Made by a program: the position numbers and the translations under genes | Assembly (NCBI GenBank): GCA_016702305.1 | Contig: JADJEH010000001.1 | Location: 1-64,000 of the forward strand | Direction of reading: 5' to 3' | DNA from: a bacterium | Lineage (GTDB): Bacteria > Electryoneota > RPQS01 | DNA: 64,000 nt | Notes under the pieces: generated by a model | Seen by the model: only the letters and a program-made list of their open reading frames with translations | Databases searched by the model: none | What the model was told of the DNA's origin: nothing | Shown here: one piece after another, positions 16,434 through 25,685 of the stretch | Numbering within the stretch: the stretch's first letter is position 1 | How the letters are laid out: each line of letters starts with the position of its first letter

Positions 16434-16462
16434 TTGACTTTTGGCCCTTCTGAAGATATATT
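16434..16462 (+). promoter_or_regulatory. Promoter of the membrane-tethered regulator gene
   Basis: TTGACT (16434-16439), 17-bp spacer, TATATT (16457-16462). The last bases of the -10 box overlap the palindrome at 16461-16478. Confidence 0.7.
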
Positions 16463-16478
16463 GCAAACAAGTTTGCAA
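16461..16478. promoter_or_regulatory. Palindromic operator at the transcription start
   Basis: TTGCAAAC-AA-GTTTGCAA is a perfect 8-2-8 inverted repeat covering the predicted start site of the regulator gene. A dimeric winged-helix repressor bound here would block its own promoter, so negative autoregulation is the simplest reading. A further half-like copy, TGCAAACC, follows at 16479-16486. Confidence 0.6.
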
Positions 16479-16500
16479 TGCAAACCAAAGGAGGGTCACA

Positions 16501-17396
16501 TGGCAAACCTCGAACGCATCAAATTCGTCACGGAACAGTACTACGAACTCCAGGGCTTGCGCTGGGTGATTTGGGGCTTCGTGTGTTTCGCGATTGCTGT
16601 GGAAGATGTGGGTGTAATTCCCAAAGCCGCGCTGCTGCTGGCCGTGCTGCCGCTGGGGATTGCGGGATTTCTGGGGATTACTGCGTGGTACATGCGTCGC
16701 TACGGCATGGTCGTGAACGCGAAACGTAGTTACGGCCCAACGGTGTGGAGTCTGTTGACGATTCCCGCGCTGATCGGCGGGATGCTGCTGGACAAATACC
16801 TCGGCGTGCGGCCGTTCGTGATGCCGTATGTTTTCGCGCTGTGGTTTCTGGTGCAGTTCTGGATGGTCGGCAGAAGCTTTCGCGCGCACTATCTATGGAT
16901 AGCGCTGGGCATCGTGGCTGCGAATACGCTTATCGGCATCATCGATTGGCCCGCAGGTTCGTCGCTGCTCAATCGCACATTTGTGACGTGGATGCAGGTG
17001 GGTGTGGCGATGATTGTGGGTGGTGTGCTTGATCATCTGCTCTTGGCGCGCACGCTCGGTGGAAAGGTGCTGAAGATGTCCGAACCGTTTAAGCAGATTG
17101 CCGAACTCGACCGGCTGGTGCACGATTCGTCGCGGCTGGCGATCTTGACGGCATTGGCGTCGTGCGCGTCGGCGGACTTTCTCTATCTGGCCCGTCTGAC
17201 CGGACTCTCGAAGGGCAATCTGTCGAGCCACCTGTCCAAACTCGAAGCGGGCGGATTGCTTGTCATCACCAAACAGTTCATCGGCAAGAAACCGAATACC
17301 TTAGTCAGCCTGACCTCTGAGGGCCGCAAGGCGGTGGAGAAGCACTGGGGGGAATTGGAGCGGTTGAGACGGGAGGCGGGGGTGGGGAAAGTATGA
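16501..17396 (+). CDS. Membrane-tethered winged-helix transcriptional regulator
   Basis: 298 residues from ATG 16501 after GGAGG (16490-16494). The N-terminal ~190 residues hold about six transmembrane helices; the C-terminal ~100 residues are a MarR/ArsR-like winged helix (ILTALASCASADFLYLARLT, then GLSKGNLSSHLSKLEAGGLL and a wing with LVSLTSEGRKAV). This is a one-component membrane sensor-regulator of the HTH_27 class. The signal it senses is unknown. The palindrome overlapping its promoter suggests autoregulation, and no other obvious target is adjacent. The first ORF Met upstream lies inside the promoter and is rejected. Confidence 0.78.
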
Positions 17397-17580
17397 AAGC
17401 GGACTGCTTCATGCAAATGCATGTGCATTCTGGAGTCACGCGGCGGGAGTGTGAAATTCATTTCACTCCAACCTGCGGCAATTCTAACCTCGAGGGAAAT
17501 ATGGACAACTTGACTTCCTAGTGGACCGTTCAGTACCTTCCAATCAGGTCTTGGGAAGCGGGCAGGAAAACTTAGCCTGG

Positions 17581-17655
17581 AGGCCACGAAAATGACAACG
17601 CGAATTCCAACTGCATTCAGTCTTCTGAAGCGGGTGGGGTTCGTGTTTTTGTTGT
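17581..17655 (+). repeat. Signal-peptide cassette repeat, copy 1
   Basis: These 75 bp (leader, start codon and signal-peptide codons of the YCF48 gene) match 60235-60309 at 72 of 75 positions, while the genes beyond the repeat are unrelated. Two of the three differences change an amino acid (or both fall in adjacent codons); the start context is identical. Confidence 0.85.
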
Positions 17656-19769
17656 TGATCCATGCTTCCACATCGCTTGGAGCTCAGACAAATTGCGAAT
17701 GGTTGCACCCAATGCCGTCAATTTATGGACTTACGTCTGTTTTCGCTACATCCAATAATAGTGCTTGGGTTTCGGGTCATTTTGGTACGATTGCAGTTAC
17801 GTTCAACCGGGGGAATAGCTGGCAAAGGCCGGCTTCATTTGTAACCTCTAATTCCATCTACACTGTGGAATTCGTAGATCAAATCACAGGGTGGGCATCT
17901 GGTAGCTTTGGGTCGGTGTATAAGACTCTCGACGGCGGCGTAACATGGCAAACTATGAAAATTGATACAACCGAAATTTTTTTTGACCAAGTATTCATAG
18001 ACGAAAATATTGGGTGGGTCGGAGGAAGCACGTTGTACTACACAACAAGTGGTGGATGCTCATGGAATGAAGTCATCTTACCATTTGCCGAAAAAGTTGT
18101 ATCAATGTCAAGAGCTGGTGAAAATGGAATAATGGTCGGCCTGGAATCCAACACAGATAGGTTAGTACAGCTTTTCAGGATCAACCGAAATCGTCCAGAT
18201 AGCCTGCTTGTGGTTGGTGGTCCATTTACGTTTGGGCTCCAAGACTTGTCGTTCTCAGATATAAATCATGGTTGCATTGTTGGTTCGCGGGAAAGCGGTG
18301 GCGGAGTAGCGTTCACTACCGAAGATGGCGGAGCAACGTGGAACGAAAGCCATGACAGTCTGCAAGGGCTATTTGGCATATGTAGCGATCAAATAGGTGG
18401 TTGGTTAGTGTGCGGCGTGAATGGATACGTTGCACATCAGTCAATCGGGAGCAGTGAATGGATAGAACTGCAAGTTCCAACTGAGGAGAACCTAGTTTCA
18501 GCTTCTATCGGAACCACAGGGGACTACTGGGTTTGTGGTGGTGGAGGCGCTGTTCTTTATGCGAGTGTGTCTGACTCAACTTGGCAAGCAGCCAACGATA
18601 CCATGCGAAATACGCTTTATGATTGCAAGACATCGGCTTCAGGCACAACTATACTTGTCGGAGACGGCGGACTAGTAATGCACGGCAACAACATGAGGGG
18701 GGCTTTGACATCTACAATCATTGACGGGTTTCCCCAATTGACAAGTGTCGCAGAGCGAGTACCCAATGAATATTGGTGCTCGAGCACTGGCGGCGTCTTG
18801 TTTCACTCTGCCAATGCGTTTGGGCCGTGGACAGCAATGCATCTACCTACCCAATCACCCTTGACGATTATCACATTCGCTGGACCCGATTTTGGATATG
18901 TTGCGGGATACGGCGGAACTCTTTTTTCAACATCAAATGGAGGTATTAGTTGGATGCCCCAGGAGATTGATGCAAATGTCGACTTTAGCGCTATGTGTTT
19001 TATCTCGGATTCTGTCGGCTGGATTGGCGGAGGGCAGTATCTTGGTGATAGTCGATTCGAAGGCAAACTATTTAACACTATTGATGCTGGCAATTCGTGG
19101 TCATTGCAGTTGATAGATACGACTGACTTCTATGGACGATACTTCACGGCTGTAGTCTTTGTAAGTTCAGCCGTTGGATGGGCAACAGCGACAGGGTCAA
19201 ATGGTGGCGCTATTTACCATTCGACAGACAGAGGAAATCATTGGTTTAAGCAATTTGAATTTCGGGAGAGCTCACTATTAACTATAGAGGCCATTTCCGA
19301 GAGTCATGCGATTGCAATTGGTGGAAGGGGCAATATTTTAGAAACAAGAGATGGGGGCGAAAGTTGGATACAAATCGAATCTCCAACTGAATCCGCACTT
19401 CGGGGACTATCGGTGTCAAATACTCGAAGCGGACTAATGTGCGGAGACGGAGGTGTGGTCATTGGCCTCAATATACCGGGAAGCTCACCAGAACCTCCCG
19501 AATTACTTTCGAGCTCCATGATTAATCTCTACCCGAATCCATGCAACAGTAGCTTAACAGTCGAATATCAAGTTCCATACTCCGGCCATGTGGAGATAAT
19601 CATATACAATCTAAACGGCCAAGCAGTAATGACACTGGTCTCTGAAAATCAATACCGTGGCGTTTACCTTCAGAATAGAACATTAACTTCACTATCATCG
19701 GGACCATATTTTGTTCGAGGCTATGCACCAGGCTGGCAAGAAACGAAGAAGCTCGCGCTCTTGAAATAA
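17592..19769 (+). CDS. Secreted YCF48-like propeller with C-terminal sorting tail
   Basis: 725 residues. Signal peptide (FSLLKRVGFVFLLLIHAS), then a long row of YCF48/BNR-type blades (TLDGGVTWQTM, EDGGATWNESHD, SNGGISWMPQE, TIDAGNSWSL, TRDGGESWIQIE) mixed with WxxGxxG strands. The tail MINLYPNPCNSSLTVEYQVP to YFVRGYAPGWQETKKLALLK is a Por/type IX-like sorting domain. The coding sequence is visibly AT-richer than its neighbours (about half G+C by eye), as if acquired recently. Its 5' end is the duplicated cassette. Function unknown; probably a surface or secreted adhesin or scaffold. Confidence 0.75.
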   Translation: MTTRIPTAFSLLKRVGFVFLLLIHASTSLGAQTNCEWLHPMPSIYGLTSVFATSNNSAWVSGHFGTIAVTFNRGNSWQRPASFVTSNSIYTVEFVDQITGWASGSFGSVYKTLDGGVTWQTMKIDTTEIFFDQVFIDENIGWVGGSTLYYTTSGGCSWNEVILPFAEKVVSMSRAGENGIMVGLESNTDRLVQLFRINRNRPDSLLVVGGPFTFGLQDLSFSDINHGCIVGSRESGGGVAFTTEDGGATWNESHDSLQGLFGICSDQIGGWLVCGVNGYVAHQSIGSSEWIELQVPTEENLVSASIGTTGDYWVCGGGGAVLYASVSDSTWQAANDTMRNTLYDCKTSASGTTILVGDGGLVMHGNNMRGALTSTIIDGFPQLTSVAERVPNEYWCSSTGGVLFHSANAFGPWTAMHLPTQSPLTIITFAGPDFGYVAGYGGTLFSTSNGGISWMPQEIDANVDFSAMCFISDSVGWIGGGQYLGDSRFEGKLFNTIDAGNSWSLQLIDTTDFYGRYFTAVVFVSSAVGWATATGSNGGAIYHSTDRGNHWFKQFEFRESSLLTIEAISESHAIAIGGRGNILETRDGGESWIQIESPTESALRGLSVSNTRSGLMCGDGGVVIGLNIPGSSPEPPELLSSSMINLYPNPCNSSLTVEYQVPYSGHVEIIIYNLNGQAVMTLVSENQYRGVYLQNRTLTSLSSGPYFVRGYAPGWQETKKLALLK

Positions 19770-19821
19770 CCACGTTCACACAAAGGAATGGGGTCGCACA
19801 TGATTTCCGCACGTCCATTCC

Positions 19822-19848
19822 CGCGGCGGCACCCGCTGCGGGTGCCCC
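19822..19848 (-). repeat. REP element, copy 1 (inverted orientation)
   Basis: A 27-bp imperfect palindrome whose core GGCACCCGCTGCGGGTGCC folds perfectly. Its reverse complement matches 27229-27255 with only the C/T and G/A pair in the stem changed, and matches the two copies downstream of the transposase gene more loosely. Confidence 0.75.
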
Positions 19849-19882
19849 TAACTCCGGGCGCTAAGATAACTGTATTGAACCC

Positions 19883-20386
19883 GTGCTTCGCCGTCATAGC
19901 CGCTACAATGTCGCGCATACGACGTATTTTGTGACCACGACCATCGTTGAGCGGGGGAGCTGGCTTGTCACACCGGAGGTTTGCAATCGTCTCTCCGAGA
20001 TCATCGAGGAATACCGGGCCTACTATAACCTGCTTTGCATTGGTTATTGCTTGATGCCGGATCACATCCATCTCATTTTGAATCAGCAGCAGGACGGCCT
20101 GGCGGTCTCTAATTTCATGGAGCGCGTCAAGAGTCAGTCGGCCCGATATTGCAAACCCGTCGGCTATCCCCATGAGCAGAAATTCTGGCGCCGCCGATTT
20201 GACTGCATGTCGCTTCCCGGCACGCGCGCCCTCCAGACAAAGTTGCGTTACGTGCACTGGAATCCAGTGCGCAAAGGACTCGTCACAGAGCCGCAATTCT
20301 ATCCGTGGTCGAGCGCCCGCGATTGGCATAAGGGGGAACAAACTGGTCCAATAACAACTTGTTTTGAGACAGGGATTGTGTGTTAG
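19883..20386 (+). CDS. REP-associated tyrosine transposase (RAYT, Y1_Tnp)
   Basis: 167 residues from a GTG start. The catalytic HUH motif is seen in CLMPDHIHLILNQQ, and the later helix NFMERVKSQSARY contains the tyrosine. It continues with FWRRRFDCMSL, then LRYVHWNPVRKGLV and YPWSSARDW, all diagnostic of the RAYT/TnpA_REP family. These single-copy nucleases cut and move REP sequences. Copies of one REP family flank it on both sides in opposite orientation (19822-19848; 20399-20425 and 20443-20469), the expected arrangement. The length is near the family's usual size, so the gene looks intact. Confidence 0.88.
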   Translation: MLRRHSRYNVAHTTYFVTTTIVERGSWLVTPEVCNRLSEIIEEYRAYYNLLCIGYCLMPDHIHLILNQQQDGLAVSNFMERVKSQSARYCKPVGYPHEQKFWRRRFDCMSLPGTRALQTKLRYVHWNPVRKGLVTEPQFYPWSSARDWHKGEQTGPITTCFETGIVC

Positions 20387-20398
20387 CGCTAACGATGC

Positions 20399-20469
20399 GG
20401 GGCCCGCGCAGCGCATGCCGCCGCGAGCAACAGATCACGTAAGGGGCACCCACAACGGGTGCCGCAGCG
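20399..20469 (+). repeat. REP elements, copies 2 and 3
   Basis: Two direct copies of the 27-bp REP sequence stand at 20399-20425 (23 of 27 matches to 27229-27255) and 20443-20469 (core GGCACCCACAACGGGTGCC). They begin 12 bases after the transposase stop. Confidence 0.65.
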
Positions 20470-20476
20470 AGCATGT

Positions 20477-20504
20477 CCCGAGGCGCCACAACCTCGGGCT
20501 TTTT
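20477..20504 (+). terminator. Rho-independent terminator upstream of pdhA
   Basis: CCCGAGG (20477-20483) pairs with CCTCGGG (20492-20498), followed by CTTTTT. Confidence 0.72.
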
Positions 20505-20517
20505 CGTCTCCAAACGC

Positions 20518-20537
20518 GGGCGGATTGCCATCCGCCC
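20518..20537. repeat. Second-family hairpin repeat, copy 1
   Basis: GGGCGGA, six-base loop, TCCGCCC. The same stem with the same loop length recurs at 61468-61487, so this is a second small intergenic palindrome family. Confidence 0.5.
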
Positions 20538-20589
20538 TCTACATAGTTTTGTGTTAAATCGTTTGATGTTGAAGTGCCGCTCATCGCTC

Positions 20590-20617
20590 TTGCTATCCTG
20601 AGCAAAAACTGTATATT
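20590..20617 (+). promoter_or_regulatory. Probable promoter of the pyruvate dehydrogenase genes
   Basis: TTGCTA (20590-20595), 16-bp spacer, TATATT (20612-20617), about 70 bases before the pdhA start. Confidence 0.45.
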
Positions 20618-20690
20618 GACTCTTTCGGGCAGGTTCGTGAATTGCCCCTTAGGCGGATTAGGATAAATTATTCAAATAAAGGGATTTGTC

Positions 20691-21851
20691 ATGGCTACGG
20701 AGACCAAGACCAAAAAGACCGAGAAAACCAACGGGGCCGTCAACGGCAAAGCCGCGTCCTCGCTGTTCGAGGCCTTCGATGCGACCTCGGGCCACAAGCT
20801 CGAAGTCGTGGACCCGAACGGCAAGGTGCTGCACCCGGAATGGATGCCCGACATCAGCGATGAACTGCTGGTCGAAGGCTACAAAATGATGCGGCTGGCG
20901 CGCATCGTGGACCTCAAAGCCGTCAACCTGCAACGGCAGGGCAAGCTCTACACGCTGCCCGTCAACCGCGGCCAGGAAGCCGCCGCCGTCGGTTCAGCGA
21001 TGGCGCTGCGCAACGACGACTGGCTGGTCCCGGCGTTCCGCGAAATCGGCGCGTACATGTGGCACGGTTGGCCGATCGAGACGCTCTACAAATGGTACCT
21101 CGGCCTCGAAGCGGGCGCGGTCATGCCCGAAGGCGTGAACAGCCTGCCGACCTCCGTGCCGATCTCCTCGCAAGTTCCGCACGCCGCCGGAATCGGTCAC
21201 GCCATCAACTACAAGGGGCTCGACCAAGTCGTGCTGTGCTACTTCGGCGACGGCGGCACGTCCGAAGGCGATTTCTCGGAAGGCTTGAACTGGGCCGCCG
21301 TGTTCAACTGCCCGTGCGTATTTTTCTGCAACAACAACCAGTACGCCATCAGCGTCCCGCGCGAATTGCAAACCAAAGCTCAGACCATCGCGCAGAAGGC
21401 CGTGGGCTTTGGCTTGCCGGGCATTCAAGTGGATGGCAACGACCTGTTCGCAGTCTATCGCGCCACCAAAGAAGCCGTGGACTATGCGCGCACCGGCAAC
21501 GGCCCGGTGCTAATCGAAGCCGTCACCTACCGCATGGGCGCGCACACCACGTCGGACGACCCGACCAAGTACCGCACCAGCGAAGAAGAAAAGATCTGGG
21601 AGCCGCGCGATCCGCTGCTGCGCGTGAAGAAATATCTGCTCGACAAAGGCTTGTGGAACGACGCGCAAGAGACCGCGTGGGAAGAGTCCTGCGCCGCCAA
21701 GGTTGACGAAGCCGTCCAGCACGTCGTCGGCCTCGGCCCCAATCCGATTCCCGAGCTGTTCGAGGATCAATACGAGCACCTGACGAATTCGCTCGAAGAG
21801 CAGAAGGCGGATTTGGAAGCGTTTTTGGCGTGGCAGAGTCGCCGCGGATAA
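20691..21851 (+). CDS. pdhA: Pyruvate (2-oxoacid) dehydrogenase E1 component, alpha subunit
   Basis: 386 residues. After a Lys/Thr-rich N-terminal extension (TETKTKKTEKTNG), the E1-alpha fold shows RGQEAAAVGSAMAL, the thiamine diphosphate motif GDGGTSEGDF near residue 185 through NNNQYAIS, and the phosphorylation-loop region RMGAHTTSDDPTKYR. It decarboxylates pyruvate (or a related 2-oxoacid) and passes the acyl group to the lipoyl arm of E2. E1 beta follows after 38 bases and E2 is two genes further on. The sequence is equally typical of branched-chain or acetoin dehydrogenase E1, so substrate is inferred. Confidence 0.88.
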   Translation: MATETKTKKTEKTNGAVNGKAASSLFEAFDATSGHKLEVVDPNGKVLHPEWMPDISDELLVEGYKMMRLARIVDLKAVNLQRQGKLYTLPVNRGQEAAAVGSAMALRNDDWLVPAFREIGAYMWHGWPIETLYKWYLGLEAGAVMPEGVNSLPTSVPISSQVPHAAGIGHAINYKGLDQVVLCYFGDGGTSEGDFSEGLNWAAVFNCPCVFFCNNNQYAISVPRELQTKAQTIAQKAVGFGLPGIQVDGNDLFAVYRATKEAVDYARTGNGPVLIEAVTYRMGAHTTSDDPTKYRTSEEEKIWEPRDPLLRVKKYLLDKGLWNDAQETAWEESCAAKVDEAVQHVVGLGPNPIPELFEDQYEHLTNSLEEQKADLEAFLAWQSRRG

Positions 21852-21889
21852 TTTCAAATAAGAAAAGAAACTCGAAATAGGATTCCCCC

Positions 21890-22873
21890 ATGCCCGTAAT
21901 GACCATGGTGCAGGCGCTGACCAATGCGCTCGATGTGAAGCTGGCCGACGACCCGTCTGTCCTGTGCTTCGGCGAAGACGTCGGCGTTGAAGGCGGCGTG
22001 TTCCGCGTCACCGAACATCTGCAAAAGAAACACGGCGTCAAACGCGTGTTCGACACGCCGCTGGCCGAATCATCCATCGCCGGAGCGTGCATCGGCATGT
22101 CCGTGATGGGACTGCGTCCCGTCGCCGAAATGCAGTTCGACGGTTTCGTCTATCCCGCGATGAATCAGATCATCACGCACATCTCCCGCTATCGCTACCG
22201 CACGCGCGGCCAGCGCAATATTCCGTGCGTCATCCGCTTCCCCTATGGCGGTGGCGTGAAGGCGCTCGAGTTGCACTCGGAAGCGATGGAAGCGATGTAC
22301 GCGCACATTCCCGGTTTGAAAGTCGTCATTCCTTCGACGCCCTACGACGCGAAGGGGTTGATGATCTCCGCGATTGAAGACAACGATCCGGTGATCTTCC
22401 AGGAACCGAAGCGTCTCTATCGCGCCATGAAGCAGGAAGTGCCGGACGGGCTCTACCGCATTCCCATCGGCAAGGCCAAAGTGGAAAAAGAAGGCCGTGA
22501 CATGACCGTCGTCTCGTGGGGCGCGATGATGCACGTCTGCCGCAAGGCGCTCGAGTCCATTGAGAAAGATCACATCAACATTGAGTTGATTGATCTGCGC
22601 TCCATCTACCCGCTTGATTGGGATACGCTGACGGCCTCGATCAAGAAAACGGGCCGGCTGCTCGTGGTGCAGGAGGGTCCCAAGAGCTTCGGCGTGGCCG
22701 CCGAGCTGATCGCGATGGCCAACGAGAAATGCTTCGAGTATCTCGAAGCGCCGCCGATGCGCCTGTGCGGGAACGACACTATTCCACCACTGCCGCGCTC
22801 GGAAGATCTGTACTGCCCGACTCCGGAACGCGTGCACTACTACTGCCGCAGGCTCGCGGATTATCAGATGTAA
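21890..22873 (+). CDS. pdhB: Pyruvate (2-oxoacid) dehydrogenase E1 component, beta subunit
   Basis: 327 residues, the usual length for E1 beta. Recognisable segments are LCFGEDVGVEGGVFRVTEHL, RVFDTPLAESSIAGACIGMS, RPVAEMQFDGFVYPAMNQI and the C-terminal transketolase domain with ELIDLRSIYPLDWDT and LLVVQEGPKSFGVAAEL. It forms the alpha2beta2 E1 with the preceding gene and completes the thiamine diphosphate site. Spacing to pdhA is 38 bases. Confidence 0.92.
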   Translation: MPVMTMVQALTNALDVKLADDPSVLCFGEDVGVEGGVFRVTEHLQKKHGVKRVFDTPLAESSIAGACIGMSVMGLRPVAEMQFDGFVYPAMNQIITHISRYRYRTRGQRNIPCVIRFPYGGGVKALELHSEAMEAMYAHIPGLKVVIPSTPYDAKGLMISAIEDNDPVIFQEPKRLYRAMKQEVPDGLYRIPIGKAKVEKEGRDMTVVSWGAMMHVCRKALESIEKDHINIELIDLRSIYPLDWDTLTASIKKTGRLLVVQEGPKSFGVAAELIAMANEKCFEYLEAPPMRLCGNDTIPPLPRSEDLYCPTPERVHYYCRRLADYQM

Positions 22874-22959
22874 GACGTTTGTTGGTGTTGCGAGCGATGG
22901 CATCGTGTCGCAACGTGATCCGGCTTGGTGAAATGGTGGGCCCATGAATTCAAGAGGAC

Positions 22960-24141
22960 ATGCCGTCCGGAAAGGTGTCAGTCGTCATGCAGAGACTACC
23001 CGTTCTAAGTCGCGAGGCCATTTCCGATGACCTCTTGCGCAACTGGCCGCTAAGCTACTTGCGCGAGATACAGATCGAGTTGGGCAAGCAGTGCAACGTG
23101 CGCTGCATTATGTGCTATCAGACCGACTTCAGTCCGGCGACGCGTGCTGCGGAGATTATCTGGAAAGAACGCCTCGCGCCGGCTTACCCGAATGCCGAGA
23201 CAATCTCGTTTTCGGGCGGTGAGCCGACGATCTTGCCCGGCGCGATCCATCTTCTCAAGACCGTCTTGGATGGTTATCCGCATCTTAAGCTCAATGCCGT
23301 TTCGAATGGTATCCAGTTCAAGGGCATTTGGGAAGATGCCTTCTTGAAAATGGGCGGTGAGCTGAATATCAGCTTGAATGCGGTCTCGCCCGACGTCTAC
23401 GCAAAAGTCGTGCAGTTCGGACGACAGCAGGATGTGATGGCCAACATTGACAGACTCATCGCCCGCCGCGCGTCCGAAGGATCAAACCTCTGGCTTCGCA
23501 TCAGCATGGTGGTCCTCGACGAAACAGTGCAGGAGCTGGGCGATTTCATTCAATGGGCCGCTGATCACGGCATTGATGAAGTGATGTTTCACACTGACTA
23601 TCTTAGCGGTATTCGCAGAACGCCGGCTGAGACTGTCCGAAAGCACGTGGCCCACGCTTATGATGTTGCTGATCGAAACCCGCAAGTTCGGATTCAGCTA
23701 CTTGAGTCATTCGATCGTGTTTTCGCTCTGCAGCACGGACTGGAACCGATTCGCCCCCAAGCAGCGAAGCCGCGTGCAACTCGGCCATGCAATATTCCGT
23801 TTGACTACATTGCGATTAACCCCGACGGCTCGGCGTTTCCCTGCTGTAAGTCGTGGTACACGATCGGCAACCTTGTAAAATCGGATTTGCAGACCGTGTG
23901 GACGAGCCCGGCCGCATACAAATTCAGGCGACGAATGCTCGGCATGGACTTCGGGAATTGCATGGTGGCCTGTGACATGAACGCGAACCCGGCGCATCCT
24001 AAGATCGCGGATGCACGAAAGGCCGTGGCTGTCTTCCGCCGCGAACCAAAATCCGCCGTCAAGAAAGGTCTTCGCCGCTTCGGGTTGACGAGCGCCCAAA
24101 TTGAATTGCCGGAGGGTGTCAAGCCCAAGGCAACCGCTTAA
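22960..24141 (+). CDS. Radical SAM/SPASM protein inserted between pdhB and pdhC
   Basis: 393 residues. The 4Fe-4S/SAM motif CNVRCIMC lies at about residues 45-52, followed by [11 protein letters not shown] and [13 protein letters not shown] in a TIM barrel. A SPASM-type auxiliary cluster region follows: [25 protein letters not shown], and a late pair in NCMVACDMN. Such enzymes modify peptides or other substrates, or act in cofactor maturation. The start at 22960 leaves AAGAGGA very close; ATG 22987 is an alternative. Its place between E1 and E2 of the dehydrogenase is unusual and suggests a link, but no substrate can be named. Confidence 0.82.
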   Translation: MPSGKVSVVMQRLPVLSREAISDDLLRNWPLSYLREIQIELGKQCNVRCIMCYQTDFSPATRAAEIIWKERLAPAYPNAETISFSGGEPTILPGAIHLLKTVLDGYPHLKLNAVSNGIQFKGIWEDAFLKMGGELNISLNAVSPDVYAKVVQFGRQQDVMANIDRLIARRASEGSNLWLRISMVVLDETVQELGDFIQWAADHGIDEVMFHTDYLSGIRRTPAETVRKHVAHAYDVADRNPQVRIQLLESFDRVFALQHGLEPIRPQAAKPRATRPCNIPFDYIAINPDGSAFPCCKSWYTIGNLVKSDLQTVWTSPAAYKFRRRMLGMDFGNCMVACDMNANPAHPKIADARKAVAVFRREPKSAVKKGLRRFGLTSAQIELPEGVKPKATA

Positions 24142-24220
24142 CCGGTCGAGCACTGCGCAGCCGCGCTCGACCGGTGGACTCCACAAGAAAACAAGAACTG
24201 AACATAACGCAGGTATACCC

Positions 24221-25615
24221 ATGCCCTTCAATTTTCAATTTCCGGACATCGGCGAAGGAATCCACGAAGGAAAAATCCTGGAATGGTATCACAAAACCGG
24301 TGACGAGGTCAAGGAAGGCGAGCCGCTGCTGAAGGTCGAGACCGACAAGGTTGTGACCGATATTCCCGTGCCGCAGACCGGCAAGCTTGTGCAGACGAGC
24401 GGCAAGGTGGACGAGATTGTGCACGTTGGTCAGGTGATCGCCGTGATTGTCGGCAAACACGAAGCACAGACTTTCACAACGCCGCCGCCGACCGAGCCGG
24501 TGCATGAAAACTACGCGACGGAACATGTTTCGCCGACACTCGCGAAAGAAAAAACCGCTTCCGCAGATGAGGACGGCCTATACGGCGTTGTCGGACAGAT
24601 TCCCGTCGGAAACGATGTGCTTCCGGCGACAAACGAAGGACGTGACGACTTGGTACTAAACGGCGCGGGCGGGAACAGTCGTGTGACTGCAACACCCGTC
24701 GCGCGGAAGATGGCTGCCGAAATGGGCGTGGATATTAACAAAGTGCGCGGTACGGGTCCATCGGGTCGCGTGATGAAAGACGACATCGAAGCCGCTGCGC
24801 GCGGCGGCACGGCTGCACCGACGCCGCAAACGAGCGCACCCGTGAGCTATGCTTCGACGGCTGCGCCAGTCGCACCAAAGGTCGTTGCTGCGGCGATAAT
24901 TCCCGGGGAATTCAGCGGCCCGGTCGAGCTTGAAGACCTGTCGCAATTGCGCCGCACGATTGCTAACCGCATGTCGCAGTCGAAATACACCGCGCCGCAC
25001 GCCACGTCGCTCGACGAAGTGGAAGTCTCGAAGCTCGTCGCGCTGCGCAATCAGAAGAACAAGGAACTCGAGCGCGAAGGTGTCAAGCTGTCGTATTTGC
25101 CGTTTATCATCAAGGCCGTCTGCGTCGCTTTGCGCAAGCACAAGAAGCTCAATGCCACGCTCGACCTCGACCGCAACCGCGTCGTGTACAAGAAGTACTA
25201 CAACATCGGTTTGGCGGTGGATACGCCCGACGGGTTGGTGGTGCCGGTCATTAAGAACGCCGACCAGAAGGGCATCTTGCAGCTTGCCCGTGAAATCGAA
25301 GATCTCTCTAACCGCGCACGGGAACGCAAGCTCGCGCTCGACGAAATCCGCGACGGCACGTTCACGATTACGAACTACGGCAGTCTGAACGGCAACTTCG
25401 GTGTGCCCGTCATCAACTATCCCGAAGTCGCGATTCTGGGCACGGGCCGCATTGTGCAGAAGCCCGTCATCGTCAACGACCAAATCGTCAAGGGTTGGGT
25501 GCAGCCGCTCAGCCTGTCGTTCGACCACCGTATCGTGGACGGCGGCGACAGCGCGCGCTTTGTCAACGACTTGGTGACGATGCTGGCCGATCCGACGAAT
25601 ATTCTGATGCTCTAA
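24221..25615 (+). CDS. pdhC: Dihydrolipoyl acyltransferase E2 of the pyruvate dehydrogenase complex
   Basis: 464 residues from ATG 24221 (an earlier ATG lies inside the radical SAM gene). Order: one lipoyl domain (1-80) with the lipoyl lysine in [10 protein letters not shown] near residue 43; a Pro/Thr/Ala-rich linker; a peripheral subunit-binding domain ([19 protein letters not shown], then RGTGPSGRV) that binds E3; a second linker; and the catalytic core with [16 protein letters not shown], whose His and Asp are the active-site residues. It transfers the acyl group to CoA. Its E3 partner is not adjacent; the only lpd in the window is at 52196-53596. Confidence 0.92.
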   Translation: MPFNFQFPDIGEGIHEGKILEWYHKTGDEVKEGEPLLKVETDKVVTDIPVPQTGKLVQTSGKVDEIVHVGQVIAVIVGKHEAQTFTTPPPTEPVHENYATEHVSPTLAKEKTASADEDGLYGVVGQIPVGNDVLPATNEGRDDLVLNGAGGNSRVTATPVARKMAAEMGVDINKVRGTGPSGRVMKDDIEAAARGGTAAPTPQTSAPVSYASTAAPVAPKVVAAAIIPGEFSGPVELEDLSQLRRTIANRMSQSKYTAPHATSLDEVEVSKLVALRNQKNKELEREGVKLSYLPFIIKAVCVALRKHKKLNATLDLDRNRVVYKKYYNIGLAVDTPDGLVVPVIKNADQKGILQLAREIEDLSNRARERKLALDEIRDGTFTITNYGSLNGNFGVPVINYPEVAILGTGRIVQKPVIVNDQIVKGWVQPLSLSFDHRIVDGGDSARFVNDLVTMLADPTNILML

Positions 25616-25621
25616 AATTCT

Positions 25622-25649
25622 GCGGGCGTGACATGATTGTCACGCCCGC
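25622..25649 (+). terminator. Hairpin terminator after pdhC
   Basis: GCGGGCGTGACA (25622-25633) pairs perfectly with TGTCACGCCCGC (25638-25649); the T-tract is weak (TTCATCT). Confidence 0.65.
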
Positions 25650-25685
25650 TTCATCTAATTCGAAACATATCTCCGGAGGTGCAAG

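Noticed and set aside
20382..20393. Perfect palindrome GTTAGCGCTAAC overlapping the transposase stop
   Set aside because: It is isolated, lies between a gene end and a REP copy, and no promoter is close by; 12 bp can occur by chance.
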